Part shown: positions 1 through 9,019 of the stretch, in pieces
Layout of the letters: every line of letters begins with the position of its first letter
Position numbering within the stretch: position 1 is the first letter of the stretch
Assembly: GCF_032380655.1 (NCBI RefSeq)
Contig: NZ_JAWDIY010000009.1
Location: 1-64,000 of the forward strand
Direction: 5' to 3'
DNA: 64,000 nt
From: Diplocloster hominis
Lineage (GTDB): Bacteria; Bacillota; Clostridia; Lachnospirales; Lachnospiraceae
Position numbers and translations under genes: made by a program
The notes under the pieces: model-generated
What the model saw: the letters and a program-made list of their open reading frames with translations, nothing else
Database searches by the model: none
Told to the model about the DNA's origin: nothing

Positions 1-150
1 TTAAAAATATCTTGTAATATACTCATAAGACTATTATGCAGGAAACCGACACAAAAAGAAACCCCTAATTCCCCCATGAATGGGGGCTAGGGGGTTGAAG
101 TGTCGAAGACACTTTTTCATATTCAAACAAAAGAAACGGAGGATCAAACA

Positions 151-1557
151 ATGGCAACGAAAAAAACGGCGGTGATTCCGGAAGAAGAAATTCTTGCGGC
201 CGCAACGGAAGAAAACATCAATGAACACGCATTACATCAGACTGAAACTGAACCTGAGCCGGATAGAGTGCTCAGCGCTGAAGGGGCGCCCGGAGACGCT
301 GATCCCATCGACATTTGCCAGACTGATTCCGAATCTGCGAATCCCGAAGGGATGCCGATCGAAGACGCCGCGCGCAACACCCCGGAAGCACCGGTATCCC
401 AGACCGGATCGGGCACTGAACTTCCCGGAGAATTTCCGGCCGGATCCGATGAATTAACTGCGCCGGAAGCTCCGGTGTCCCAGACCGATTCCGACTTGGA
501 GGAGAAAAAACCTGAAGAGAGCCCGCCGGCCCGCCGAACCAGAAAACCAAGAGCCAAGAAAAGTGAGTCTGACACAGCAGCGGCAGAACTGTCCGGGGAT
601 GCATCCGACGGCGTCGAAGCTCCGGAGAAGAAGCCGCGCAGGCGCGCCGCTGCCAGACCGGCGTCGCCGGTAGTATCCATCGACGAGCGCCCCAGTGTGG
701 AAACGGAAGCGGACAAAGCCCGCAACGATTTGCTGGACTTGGTAGAATCCTTAAAGACCAAACGGATCCTGACCGGGACCATTCAGGGCATCGAGCGCCC
801 CGCTGACCATCCCTCACGTTCTCTTGCAGTCATTTATCATGGCGATATCAAGGTTATTATTCCTGCGGAGGAGGCGGTGGAGCCGCCGGAGGATTTCCGT
901 GGCAGACTTCCGGAGGATGTGCTGCACTACATGGTCACCAAGCGCCTGGGGGCGGAGGTGGATTACATCATCAAGGGCATCGACGCCAAGGCGGGCGTTG
1001 CAGTCGGCAGTCGTCTTGAGGCTATGTCCGCCAAGCGCCGCGCGTACTATTTCGGTACAGACCGGGATGGAAACAATCTTCTCTACGAAGGTATCTGTGC
1101 GGAAGCTCGCGTCGTATCCGTCATTCGTGCCGGCATCTTCGTGGATCTGTTCGGCCTGGAGCTCTACATCCCGCTTCGTGAGCTGAGCTACCAGCGTATG
1201 CTGGATGCGCAGGACAGCTTTCAGCCCGGGCAGCGCATTCTGGTTAAGATCCTGAGCATCGACCGCAGTGACCGAACCCGTATCCGGGTCAGCGCCTCCA
1301 TCAAGCAGGCCGGCGAGAACCCCTATGAAAAGGCGCTGCGGCGTTATTCTGTGGGCAACCGCTATGTAGGTACTGTCAGTATGGTGGACATGAACGGCGT
1401 GTTCGTCTCACTGGACGGCGGCATCGACTGTCTGTGCAGCTATCCTAAGCGCGGGCGCCCGCCCAGAGGCTCTCGCGTAACGGTACGGATTCTGGGCATC
1501 AACAACGAATCCAATCGGATCTGGGGCGCGATCACACACATCGCTACCCCGAGATGA
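151..1557 (+). CDS. S1 RNA-binding domain protein of a Tn1549-like element
   Basis: Predicted 468-residue cytoplasmic protein. The first ~190 residues are low-complexity, rich in Glu, Pro, Ala and Ser, and end in a basic stretch (KPRRRAAARP). The C-terminal half carries OB-fold S1 motifs: one clear copy at about residues 312-385 (LYEGICAEARVVSVIRAGIF) and a second at about 403-468 (VGNRYVGTVSMVDMNGVFVS), with a possible degenerate copy near 205. The S1 fold binds RNA, and proteins of this build are common in conjugative elements of Clostridia, so an RNA- or ssDNA-binding role is inferred. The start at 151 is preferred over an in-frame codon at 100 because a GGAGG lies 8 bases before it. The next gene follows after 38 bases, probably in one operon. 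Confidence 0.8.
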   Translation: MATKKTAVIPEEEILAAATEENINEHALHQTETEPEPDRVLSAEGAPGDADPIDICQTDSESANPEGMPIEDAARNTPEAPVSQTGSGTELPGEFPAGSDELTAPEAPVSQTDSDLEEKKPEESPPARRTRKPRAKKSESDTAAAELSGDASDGVEAPEKKPRRRAAARPASPVVSIDERPSVETEADKARNDLLDLVESLKTKRILTGTIQGIERPADHPSRSLAVIYHGDIKVIIPAEEAVEPPEDFRGRLPEDVLHYMVTKRLGAEVDYIIKGIDAKAGVAVGSRLEAMSAKRRAYYFGTDRDGNNLLYEGICAEARVVSVIRAGIFVDLFGLELYIPLRELSYQRMLDAQDSFQPGQRILVKILSIDRSDRTRIRVSASIKQAGENPYEKALRRYSVGNRYVGTVSMVDMNGVFVSLDGGIDCLCSYPKRGRPPRGSRVTVRILGINNESNRIWGAITHIATPR

Positions 1558-1595
1558 CTGGAGCGAACAGAAAATGACAAGGAGGTTGAACAACT

Positions 1596-2009
1596 ATGCT
1601 TGATTACGATCTGACCCGCGCAGAGCAGGTCAGAAGAACGGATCTTGTGCAAAAAGCCCGCAGGATGATCCTGTCCCACATGAAGGTGGAGGCGGAGGAC
1701 GAAACTTCGCTGACGCTGGATCACCGCGGCTACTATATGCAGATCTCGTTCTCGCCGCTGCACCCGCTGCTGGTCGTCTGCCTGGCTAAGGCGATCCGAA
1801 ACCCGGATGGCGCACGAAAACAGCAGCTTGCCAACGAACTGAACCTGCACAGCGTGTTGGGCAGCCACGCCATCAACGAGGACGTCGGCTGTTATTCCTA
1901 TCGCGCCACCCACTGGCTGGATACGGAGCTCACGCCGGAACGGTTCTTTGAAATACTCAGCCGCTGCGTTGACGAAGCGGATCGTGGCTATTTCAATCTG
2001 GCAGGATGA
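1596..2009 (+). CDS. hypothetical protein, possibly YbjN/secretion-chaperone fold
   Basis: Predicted 137-residue soluble protein with no signal peptide or membrane segment. The alternation of a long N-terminal helix, a YYMQISFSPLHP strand, and a C-terminal stretch ending LSRCVDEADRG resembles YbjN-like proteins, which have a type III secretion chaperone-like fold; this assignment is tentative. AAGGAGG precedes the ATG at a normal distance. It lies 38 bases after the S1-domain gene and upstream of the adhesin gene, so co-expression with element accessory genes is likely. No catalytic motif is visible and the function is unknown. Confidence 0.65.
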   Translation: MLDYDLTRAEQVRRTDLVQKARRMILSHMKVEAEDETSLTLDHRGYYMQISFSPLHPLLVVCLAKAIRNPDGARKQQLANELNLHSVLGSHAINEDVGCYSYRATHWLDTELTPERFFEILSRCVDEADRGYFNLAG

Positions 2010-2094
2010 GTATATTGCCGTAATGCTCAGTGCGTATCCGCGTACCGGACAATCCCACCGCCTCCCGGCAGTACCCGGGGAAAGCCTCAAGTGA

Positions 2095-2418
2095 GAGCCG
2101 GGAGCCATACTGCGGCACTCCGGAGTACACCTTACAGCCGTCAAGCCCTCCGGAATCAGAACCAGCCATACTCGAAGAGCCGGCCATGAACGAACCTCAT
2201 TTGCGCGAAACCGCGGCGTTGGAGTTGGTTTCACCTATGACTCTACCGCAACAGAACGCCGGGATACCCCCATTATCGCCGGAGATATATCCATCCATCC
2301 TGCGCGGGATATCAAATCATGGCCGGAACTGAACGCAGCAGACGGCATCATATATTTCTGCGTTTGGGCACTGCCGAGAGCGGACGGACGATACGATCTG
2401 TATATCGGCTGCGCCTGA
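2095..2418 (+). pseudogene. fragment of a small element gene with probable frameshift
   Basis: The 488 bases between 2010 and 2497 contain no intact gene. Reading frame 1 is open from 2095 to a TGA at 2416 and its last ~50 codons look coding (GDISIHPARDIKSW, then IYFCVWALPRADGRYDLYIG) with GC-rich third positions, but the frame has no ATG, GTG or TTG start. A second open frame, 2030-2332, supplies a plausible N-terminal part (ATG at 2186 giving MNEPHLRETAALEL). One frameshift near 2270 would join them. This may be a decayed gene or a sequence error. The product is not recognised. Confidence 0.35.
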
Positions 2419-2497
2419 GCCAAACCACATCACGCAGCGAGAAGCGCATCGGAAACGGTGCGCTTCTTTGCTGCAAAAAACAGGAGGTAAAGGACCG

Positions 2498-5400
2498 ATG
2501 AAACGTAAAACACTCAAGAAAGCCCTTTCGGCATTCTTGTCCCTGCTCATGTGCATGATGACGCTTTTGTCTATCAGCACACCTGTGTTTGCCGCAACGA
2601 CGGTAGACGCTTACATGGTGGATTTCCCACGCGACGGTGACAGCAACTACTCTGCGACGGCGTGGGGCCACTCTGCCACGTCTCTGATGGGCGGTTGGCG
2701 GTTTCTCAACAGCAAATACACAACGGTGCATAGCATCGGCACCTATAACGGTCAGGTTTCGTATTGCATCGAGCCCGGCATCGGGCAAAATGCCGGCGAT
2801 ACTCTCTCCCACAAGGATGAGACATTTTGGGAAAACTACCCCAGCCATCTCAATCCGACCATTTCCCCGGATACCATCAAGGTCCTGCTTGGCCGGATCA
2901 TGCAGTATGGCTATCAGGGCAATGTATCCACATCCTGGCGTTCTCAGAACGCCTCGGATGCAGCTGCGTTAAGCCATATAATCGCTACACAGCTGCTGGT
3001 CTGGGAGACGGTTGTCGGCGAGCGTGACGCAAGCTTCAACAAGGTGGACCCCTCCGGCTATGGGAAGAGCGCGGTTTGGAGTTATATCCGGGATGAGCAT
3101 CCGCTTCGCAGCCAGATCCGCTCCTATTATAATTCCATGGCCGCCAGCGTGCAGAGTCACGCAGAGATCCCCAGCTTCTGCGCACGAAGCATTGGCAGCG
3201 CACGCAGCTATGAACTCAAATACGACGGCACGCGATATACCGTGACACTGACGGATACCAATGGAGTGCTGTCGAACTTCTCGTTCAGCTCCCCGGAACC
3301 CGGAATCAGCTTCTCCCGAAGCGGGAACCGCCTGACAATCACCTCCGATACGCCGATTGCAGGCGATATCCGCGTAAGCGCCGGCAAGACCAACGGCGTG
3401 CGAAGCGGTGTGGTCGTCTGGACGGACGGCAACAAAGGCGCCGGCATTCAGGACGTTGTTACCTACGGCGAAAACGTGTCAGATCCTGTCAGCGCCTATC
3501 TTCGGCTTGAGATGGAGGCGCTCGGCACCATGCACCTGGTCAAGACCAGCGAGGATGGCGTTGTGGCCGGCATTTCTTTCACGATCTCCGGCAACGGCAT
3601 TACCAAGACTGTGACTACCGGCCGCGACGGTACGATTGACGTATCTGAACTCATGGCCGGCACCTATACCGTAACAGAAGCGGACATTGAGCGTTATACG
3701 CCCCAGACTTCACAGCAGGTCACCATTGTCGGTGGTCAGACCTCGACCGTGACCTTCAACAACGTGCTCAAGCGCGGCGCATTGGAGGTGACCAAGACTT
3801 CAGAAGACGGATTCGTTGAGGGCGTAAAGTTTCGCTTGTACGGCAAATCCCTTTCCGGCCTGAGCGTCGATGAGTATGCGGTAACGGACTCCACCGGCGT
3901 GGCTAAGTTCCGTAATGTCCTGATTGGCGGCCCATATACCATCGAGGAGGTCGATACGGCCATTCGTTACGTTATCCCTGATCCCCAGTCGGTATCTATC
4001 CAGTGGAACCGGGTTGCAGAGCGCAGCTTTGCCAATATCCTCAAAAAGTTTACCGTGACCGTAACCAAGACGGACGCAGAAACCGGAACACCGCAGGGCG
4101 ACGCCACGCTGTCAGGCGCTAAATACGGGATCTACAAGGGTGGGAATCTTGTCGATGTGTATTACACAGACGCCAATGGTCAGTTCACCAGCAAAGAGTA
4201 TATCTGCGATACCGACTGGACGATCCGTGAAATGGAACCCTCGGAGGGGTACCTCCTCGATACGACGGAACACGCCGTTGGTGCAGCGCCCGGTCAGTAT
4301 ACGGTTGAACACAATACAACGGCTAACGCCGTGACCGAAACGGTAATCAAGGGCAGCATCCGCCTGATCAAGCATATTGATGCGGAACTGGAAAACCCCG
4401 AGAACGCGCCAACCCCGCAGGCGGAGGCTGAGATCCCCGCGGCAACGGACCCCACCGCGCCGGAAGGCTCCGCATATTTTGTTAGCCCGGACGCTGCCGC
4501 ACCGGAGGATGCGCAGGGAACTGCAGCTTCCGATGATGCAAAGGACGCAGCCGAACCGGCAGCGGAAGAAACACAAATGCCCAATCAAGCCGACATGGAA
4601 ACGCCGGCCGAGTCTGAGTCGGAAGCAGCCGATACGCTGATTCCCGGTCAGAATGAAGCGGAGCCGGAGCCCGGAAACGGATCTGTACCGACGGCGGAGT
4701 TCAAGCCCTCCGGCAATGCAGGCATTATCGAGCAGCCGGAAGCAGGCGCGATGTTCCAGCTTTATCTCTCCGGTGCCGGAAGCTATGACGCAGCCAAAGA
4801 TAGCGAGCGCGATCTGCTCGTGACGGATGAAAACGGCGTGGCGCTTTCCAAGGATCTGCCTTACGGCCGCTATACCGTACACCAGATCGAGGGTCGGGAA
4901 GGACAGGCCTTTGTTCCGGACTTCACCGTATTCATCAGCTCCAACGGACACCTATACTCCTATATCCTGAACAACCAGACCATCACCAGCTTTGTCCGCG
5001 TGGAAAAACGCGATGCTGAGACCGGAAAGATCATTCCGGCAGCGGGCATCGGTTTTCAGGTCAGAGACCTGACCTCCGGTGAACTGATTTCACAGACCGT
5101 CTATTATCCGGCTCCGGTGACCATCTCCACATTCTATACCGCAGACGATGGCACGCTGATGCTCCCCTGCGAGCTGCCCTACGGCCGCTATGAGCTGATC
5201 GAGGTGACAACCTGCCATGGCTATGTGCTGGATACCGCCCCGGTTCCGTTTACCGTGGATGGGTCAGAGGCTGTCGTGACAGTTACAAAGTCCAACATGG
5301 CGCAAAAAGGCGTCATCCGCATCCGAAAGGCCGGCGAGGTCTTCAGCAGCGTTGTAAACGAGGGATCCATCTTCCGGCCTGTATATGAGAATGCCGGACT

Positions 5401-7057
5401 TCCGGGCGCAGTTTTTGATATCGCTGCTGCGGAGGATATTTACACCCCCGACGGAACCTTGCGCGCAAAGGCCGGAGATATTGTAGACACCGTCACCACG
5501 CAATCGGACGGCATGGCCGCCAGTAAGGCACTCTACCTTGGCAAGTATGTGATCACCGAGAAGCAAGCTCCGCACGGCATGGCACTTCAGACCGAACCGC
5601 ATACGGTTGAGCTGGTATATGCCGGACAGGAGGTTACGGTCACCGAGCTTCGGGCAGATATGTACAATGAACGCCAGCGTGTTGAGATCAGTCTGGTAAA
5701 GACCATGGAAACGGATACGCTGTTCGGCATTGGCCAAAGAGACGAGCTCACGCACGTTACATTCGGCCTTTATGCCGCGGAGAAGCTTGTGGCAGCTGAT
5801 GGCAGCAGCATCCCGCAGGACGGCCTGATCGAGATGGTGTCCTTGAATAAAGACGGAAAAGCGACGTGCAAGACGGATCTCCCCTTTGGACGCTTCTACC
5901 TGCAGGAGATATCTACCGACAGCCATTACCAGCTTGGCGATACGAAGTATCCGGTGTCGTTTGACTATGCCGGGCAAGACAAGAAGCTTGTCAAGCTGAT
6001 TGCCAACGAGGGCGCAGCCATTGAGAATAAGCTGATCTACGGCTCCGTTTCGGGTCTGAAGGTTGATGCAAACGATAAGCCACTCTCCGGTGCAGTCATG
6101 GGTCTGTTTGCTGCATCCGAAACGAGATTCACGAAGGATACCGCACTGCTGACAGCCGTATCCGCCGAGGATGGCAGATTCCGCTTCGAAAAGATCCCCG
6201 CCGGCAACTGGCTCGTGCGCGAGATCGAGCAGCCCAAGGGCTTCGTTCTGAACGAAGAGCTGTTCCCGGTAACGGTCAAGGAGCAGGGACAGGTCATTGA
6301 GATCAAGATTGAGAACAAACTAATCCGCGGCAGCGTCACGCTGACAAAGTATGACGCAGACTATCCCGAGAATAAACTCAGCGGCGCGGTATTCGAGGTC
6401 TACCGTGATGTTAACGGGAACAAGGCGCTGGACAAGGACGATGTATTGCTCGGCACCATGGAGGAGTCCTCTGCCGGCGTTTACTGGATGAAGAATCTGG
6501 AGTACGGCGGCGTACTGGTAAGGGAGAAAACCGCACCGGAGGGCTTTATTCCGGACGAGAAAGCCTACTATGTGGAGATCGATACCGACGGAAAAACCTA
6601 CACCGTTGAGAACGAAGCCGGAAAGGGCTTTATCAACCATGCTCTGAAGGGCTCCCTCAAGATTATTAAGACCACCAGCGACGGAAAGAGAGAGGGCTTT
6701 GCGTTCCGCATCACCGGCGCCAACGGCTACGATATGACGTTTACGACCGACGCCAAGGGCGAAATCTTCATTGAGAAGCTGCGCATCGGCGAGTATACCG
6801 TCACGGAGCTGAAAAACAGCGCCAGCGAAGGGTACAAGATCGCAGACCCCGTCAAAATCACGCTTGTTGCAAACGAAACGCTGACGGTAAAGATCCATAA
6901 CGACAAGACGAAGGTGGATGTTCCCAAGACCGGAGACGACACCGATCTTATGCTCTGGATCTCACTGCTCGGGCTTGCGGCGGCAGGAGCGGGCTGCACA
7001 GCGTTTTTCTACCTGAAAAAGCGCAGAACGGGCAAGCATATTGCCATGAAGAAGTAA
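2498..7057 (+). CDS. LPXTG-type surface adhesin: thioester domain plus SpaA/Cna-B repeats
   Basis: Predicted 1519-residue cell-wall protein. Residues 1-32 form a Sec signal peptide ending in STPVFA. A class I thioester (TQXA) domain follows: Cys90 in SYCIEPG and Gln165 in ATQLLVWE are the pair that normally forms the internal Cys-Gln bond used for covalent host attachment. Then come about ten SpaA/Cna-B prealbumin-like repeats with GxYTVTE- or GRYxLxE-type ends, interrupted near residues 625-745 by an acidic Ala/Pro/Glu linker. The C-terminus has VPKTGDD, a membrane helix and a KKRRTGKH tail, a sortase anchoring signal. The start at 2498 follows AGGAGG; an upstream in-frame codon at 2468 precedes that site and is rejected. 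No sortase gene is in the window. Confidence 0.9.
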   Translation: MKRKTLKKALSAFLSLLMCMMTLLSISTPVFAATTVDAYMVDFPRDGDSNYSATAWGHSATSLMGGWRFLNSKYTTVHSIGTYNGQVSYCIEPGIGQNAGDTLSHKDETFWENYPSHLNPTISPDTIKVLLGRIMQYGYQGNVSTSWRSQNASDAAALSHIIATQLLVWETVVGERDASFNKVDPSGYGKSAVWSYIRDEHPLRSQIRSYYNSMAASVQSHAEIPSFCARSIGSARSYELKYDGTRYTVTLTDTNGVLSNFSFSSPEPGISFSRSGNRLTITSDTPIAGDIRVSAGKTNGVRSGVVVWTDGNKGAGIQDVVTYGENVSDPVSAYLRLEMEALGTMHLVKTSEDGVVAGISFTISGNGITKTVTTGRDGTIDVSELMAGTYTVTEADIERYTPQTSQQVTIVGGQTSTVTFNNVLKRGALEVTKTSEDGFVEGVKFRLYGKSLSGLSVDEYAVTDSTGVAKFRNVLIGGPYTIEEVDTAIRYVIPDPQSVSIQWNRVAERSFANILKKFTVTVTKTDAETGTPQGDATLSGAKYGIYKGGNLVDVYYTDANGQFTSKEYICDTDWTIREMEPSEGYLLDTTEHAVGAAPGQYTVEHNTTANAVTETVIKGSIRLIKHIDAELENPENAPTPQAEAEIPAATDPTAPEGSAYFVSPDAAAPEDAQGTAASDDAKDAAEPAAEETQMPNQADMETPAESESEAADTLIPGQNEAEPEPGNGSVPTAEFKPSGNAGIIEQPEAGAMFQLYLSGAGSYDAAKDSERDLLVTDENGVALSKDLPYGRYTVHQIEGREGQAFVPDFTVFISSNGHLYSYILNNQTITSFVRVEKRDAETGKIIPAAGIGFQVRDLTSGELISQTVYYPAPVTISTFYTADDGTLMLPCELPYGRYELIEVTTCHGYVLDTAPVPFTVDGSEAVVTVTKSNMAQKGVIRIRKAGEVFSSVVNEGSIFRPVYENAGLPGAVFDIAAAEDIYTPDGTLRAKAGDIVDTVTTQSDGMAASKALYLGKYVITEKQAPHGMALQTEPHTVELVYAGQEVTVTELRADMYNERQRVEISLVKTMETDTLFGIGQRDELTHVTFGLYAAEKLVAADGSSIPQDGLIEMVSLNKDGKATCKTDLPFGRFYLQEISTDSHYQLGDTKYPVSFDYAGQDKKLVKLIANEGAAIENKLIYGSVSGLKVDANDKPLSGAVMGLFAASETRFTKDTALLTAVSAEDGRFRFEKIPAGNWLVREIEQPKGFVLNEELFPVTVKEQGQVIEIKIENKLIRGSVTLTKYDADYPENKLSGAVFEVYRDVNGNKALDKDDVLLGTMEESSAGVYWMKNLEYGGVLVREKTAPEGFIPDEKAYYVEIDTDGKTYTVENEAGKGFINHALKGSLKIIKTTSDGKREGFAFRITGANGYDMTFTTDAKGEIFIEKLRIGEYTVTELKNSASEGYKIADPVKITLVANETLTVKIHNDKTKVDVPKTGDDTDLMLWISLLGLAAAGAGCTAFFYLKKRRTGKHIAMKK

Positions 7058-7065
7058 ATAACACC

Positions 7066-7101
7066 AATCCGGGGATACGCTTGAACGCGCATCCCCGGAT
7101 T
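7066..7101 (+). terminator. hairpin after the adhesin gene
   Basis: An 11-bp perfect inverted repeat (AATCCGGGGAT at 7066-7076 and its complement at 7091-7101) follows the adhesin stop by 8 bases. There is no U-run after it, so it may be a processing hairpin or weak terminator; the next small gene begins at 7119. Confidence 0.5.
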
Positions 7102-7118
7102 CGTTATGGAGGAACGAT

Positions 7119-7325
7119 ATGAAAAACGACAGGCGTAGAAGAAATCGGCCGCGGAACCGTGAGAAGAAGGGCGTCAAGCAGTCCCCGGGCAAGGAATGCC
7201 GGCACGTATGGTCGGGCGGCGTATGCCTTAAATGCGGGTGCTTGCAGCAAAACCCGCGCTCAAACAGTGAAAAACTGCCCGCAGGACAAAATCATGCGGG
7301 CAGTACAGATCTCAGAGATAGTTGA
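7119..7325 (+). CDS. small basic protein with CxxC zinc-ribbon-like motif
   Basis: Predicted 68-residue protein, not assigned to a family. The first 25 residues are very rich in Arg and Lys; a compact Cys/His cluster follows (CRHVWSGGVCLKCGCLQ), which could bind zinc. A TGGAGG ribosome site lies 7 bases before the ATG, which is the main evidence that it is translated. It sits between the adhesin and HU genes. A hairpin (CTGCCCGCA and complement, about 7275-7303) overlaps its 3' end. Function unknown; nucleic-acid binding is only a guess from charge. Confidence 0.6.
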   Translation: MKNDRRRRNRPRNREKKGVKQSPGKECRHVWSGGVCLKCGCLQQNPRSNSEKLPAGQNHAGSTDLRDS

Positions 7326-7535
7326 TGGGAAGAGCATGACCGAAGCTTTTTACAAAATCAGTCTGGCGTAAACGCAAGTTGCTCCACCCGGCTGTGCCCG
7401 CTGCCGGAGAGCTTATACAAGAAGCCGAAAGCATCCACGTCTTTCTCCTGTGGGCCGATGGGCTTTTTCATCCCCAGCGGACATGGTGTCCCTTTCTCAG
7501 TTATTGCCGGTGATGAACGTAGTATTGAAAGAGCA
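7326..7535. other. intergenic stretch, no convincing gene
   Basis: No plus-strand gene is visible. On the minus strand a short open frame at 7358-7558 (64-67 residues, containing IGPQEKDVDAFGFLYKLSGS) has protein-like composition but no ribosome site and lies across the HU promoter. It could be a fragment of an unrecognised gene. Left uncalled as a CDS. Confidence 0.3.
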
Positions 7536-7563
7536 TTGCAATCAGAATTCTTCATGCTATAAT
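7536..7563 (+). promoter_or_regulatory. sigma-A promoter for HU
   Basis: TTGCAA at 7536-7541, a 16-base spacer and a perfect TATAAT at 7558-7563. The HU start codon is about 90 bases downstream, leaving a leader of that length. Confidence 0.7.
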
Positions 7564-7660
7564 ATACCCACATCACTCGTGAGGCTATGACTGACTGCGC
7601 TCAGACCAAAGGATAATTGGTGCACGGTTGTAAACGGGTGCAGAAGGAGGAATAAAGTCT

Positions 7661-7933
7661 ATGACAAAGAAAGAGCTTGTTTCTTATGTGGCTGAAAAGG
7701 CCAATCTCAGCAAAAAGGACGCGGAAATAGCGGTCAATTCCGTATTTGACGGCATCACGGAAGCTCTGAAAACCGACGGCAAGATCCAACTGGTCGGCTT
7801 CGGCAGTTTTGAAGTGAAGGAGCGCGCCGCGAGGATGGGCAAAAACCCGGCTACCGGCGAAACGATTGAGATCCCAGCCGGCAAATCCCCTTCCTTTAAG
7901 GCGGGAAAGGCGCTCAAGGACACGATCAAGTAA
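7661..7933 (+). CDS. hup: HU-family DNA-binding protein
   Basis: Predicted 90-residue histone-like protein that bends DNA non-specifically. It begins MTKKELVSYVAEKANLSKKD and keeps the family hallmarks: the dimerisation helices, the FGSFEVKERAAR strand, and the DNA-intercalating arm with GKNPATGETIEIPAG. The length is exactly typical. GGAGG lies before the ATG. A perfect promoter lies upstream and a rho-independent terminator downstream, so it is probably monocistronic. It may be the chromosomal HU or an element-borne copy; neighbours on both sides look element-like, favouring the latter. Confidence 0.95.
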   Translation: MTKKELVSYVAEKANLSKKDAEIAVNSVFDGITEALKTDGKIQLVGFGSFEVKERAARMGKNPATGETIEIPAGKSPSFKAGKALKDTIK

Positions 7934-7955
7934 AAACAAAATACAGCATCAGAGA

Positions 7956-7986
7956 GGACGGCTTGAGAAATCAGGCCGTCTTTTTC
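7956..7986 (+). terminator. rho-independent terminator of HU
   Basis: GACGGC and its complement GCCGTC enclose a short loop, followed by TTTTTCT. It starts 23 bases after the HU stop. Confidence 0.85.
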
Positions 7987-8009
7987 TATGCAAATTACAG
8001 GAGGTCATT

Positions 8010-8603
8010 ATGAAAAAGATGAAAACAGGCATCGGCGTAATGCTGGCGCTATTGTGCTGCATCCTCATGTGTACAGGCGTTGTCTATGCTACCGGCGATG
8101 ACACGGACGGCACGGAGCTTCAAGTCGCGCAGCCCGTCATCCTTGAGGTACAGCTTGGCCCCCAATGGGCGGGTGTTGAATTCCAGCTCAAAACGGATGC
8201 AGGCCTTTATCCGGGCACGATTGCCGTGGGGCAGGACGGGATTTTACGAACCGAGCTGGGCAATAGCGGCAGCTACGTCCTTTCTTGCCTGACTCTAAAT
8301 GCCGCCGTGCCGGCGCCGGGCGATATCCCAAGTCCTGATGTGACGCAACAAGAACAGGAGCCGCTGACAACAGGCAGTGCGGAGAACTCGGACGCCGCTT
8401 CGCAGAATGTGCAAGAGCAGGATTCGGGCCATCCTACCGTCGGCGGGATTCCCGTGATGCACATTATCCTGTTTGTCGGAGGGCTCCTTCTTGCGGCAGG
8501 TTCGCTGGTCGCCATGCGCTTTATTCGGAACCGGCGCCCATCAGAACGCTCGCCGTATGATCCGGACGATGAGGACGATGACGAGGATGAATACGAATAT
8601 TGA
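8010..8603 (+). CDS. secreted single-pass membrane protein with acidic tail
   Basis: Predicted 197-residue protein of unknown function. An N-terminal signal peptide (MKKMKTGIGVMLALLCCILM, cleavage near VYA-TG) is followed by an extracellular domain of ~80 residues, a Gln/Glu/Ser-rich linker, one membrane helix (about residues 150-172, HIILFVGGLLLAAG) and a cytoplasmic tail ending in a striking acidic run (DPDDEDDDEDEYEY). The start at 8010 follows GGAGG; the much longer in-frame extension overlaps HU and its terminator and is rejected. It resembles cell-surface accessory proteins of conjugative elements, but that is inference. Confidence 0.75.
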   Translation: MKKMKTGIGVMLALLCCILMCTGVVYATGDDTDGTELQVAQPVILEVQLGPQWAGVEFQLKTDAGLYPGTIAVGQDGILRTELGNSGSYVLSCLTLNAAVPAPGDIPSPDVTQQEQEPLTTGSAENSDAASQNVQEQDSGHPTVGGIPVMHIILFVGGLLLAAGSLVAMRFIRNRRPSERSPYDPDDEDDDEDEYEY

Positions 8604-8730
8604 CATCGCCATTCTGGAGAGCGCGGGCAGTTTAGAGAGGTGTATCTTTCCTCCAGACCGGTTCTGAATCGCAAAATACAAAACTTTTAGAAATATTATA
8701 ATAAAATAATTAAAAACATTACTTTAGGGC

Positions 8731-8759
8731 TTGACTTTTGGATCCTGATATGTTAAGCT
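8731..8759 (+). promoter_or_regulatory. candidate promoter of the structured leader
   Basis: TTGACT at 8731-8736, a 17-base spacer and TAAGCT at 8754-8759. The preceding ~60 bases are AT-rich, like an UP element. The predicted transcript would start near 8766, at the base of the stem described next. Confidence 0.5.
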
Positions 8760-8765
8760 GTAACC

Positions 8766-9010
8766 GTGGCAGGGGCTTGCACTCAGGCTTTCAGTACTTC
8801 GGAAGAGCTCCCGGAGTTAGACTCTCCCCGCGGGAGAGAAACTGTTACGGATTTGCGCACTGAGCGATCCATACGGTGCAAGCCACAACTGAACTCATTG
8901 GCCGGAAAGCTGCTTTGATGACAGGAACGTGCTCGGTATGTAGAAACCGACTTTGCCGTCCTTGGTTTTCATGCAGTTTTCCGGCCTTTCTCTATATCCT
9001 GACGGAGGTG
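8766..9010 (+). ncRNA. structured 5' leader (A copy), possible cis-regulatory RNA
   Basis: About 250 untranslated bases precede the zinc-finger gene. GTGG-bulge-GCTTGCAC (8766-8782) pairs with GTGCAAGCCAC (8876-8886), closing a multibranch region that contains the perfect hairpin CTCTCCC-CGC-GGGAGAG (8822-8838). The 3' part shares words with another intergenic stretch at 10603-10748: CGGTGCAAG, GCCAC, TGCTCGG/TTCTCGG, TCATGCAGTTTTC and CTGACGGAG, the last containing the ribosome site. This suggests a conserved leader RNA. I cannot match it to a known riboswitch class. Confidence 0.4.
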
Positions 9011-9019
9011 AAAGGAACC

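Noticed and set aside
2468..2497. Upstream start of the adhesin at 2468
   Set aside because: It would begin before the AGGAGG site and add ten residues ahead of a normal signal peptide.
7358..7576. Minus-strand small gene opposite the HU promoter
   Set aside because: Protein-like in part but without a ribosome site, and it runs through a strong plus-strand promoter.
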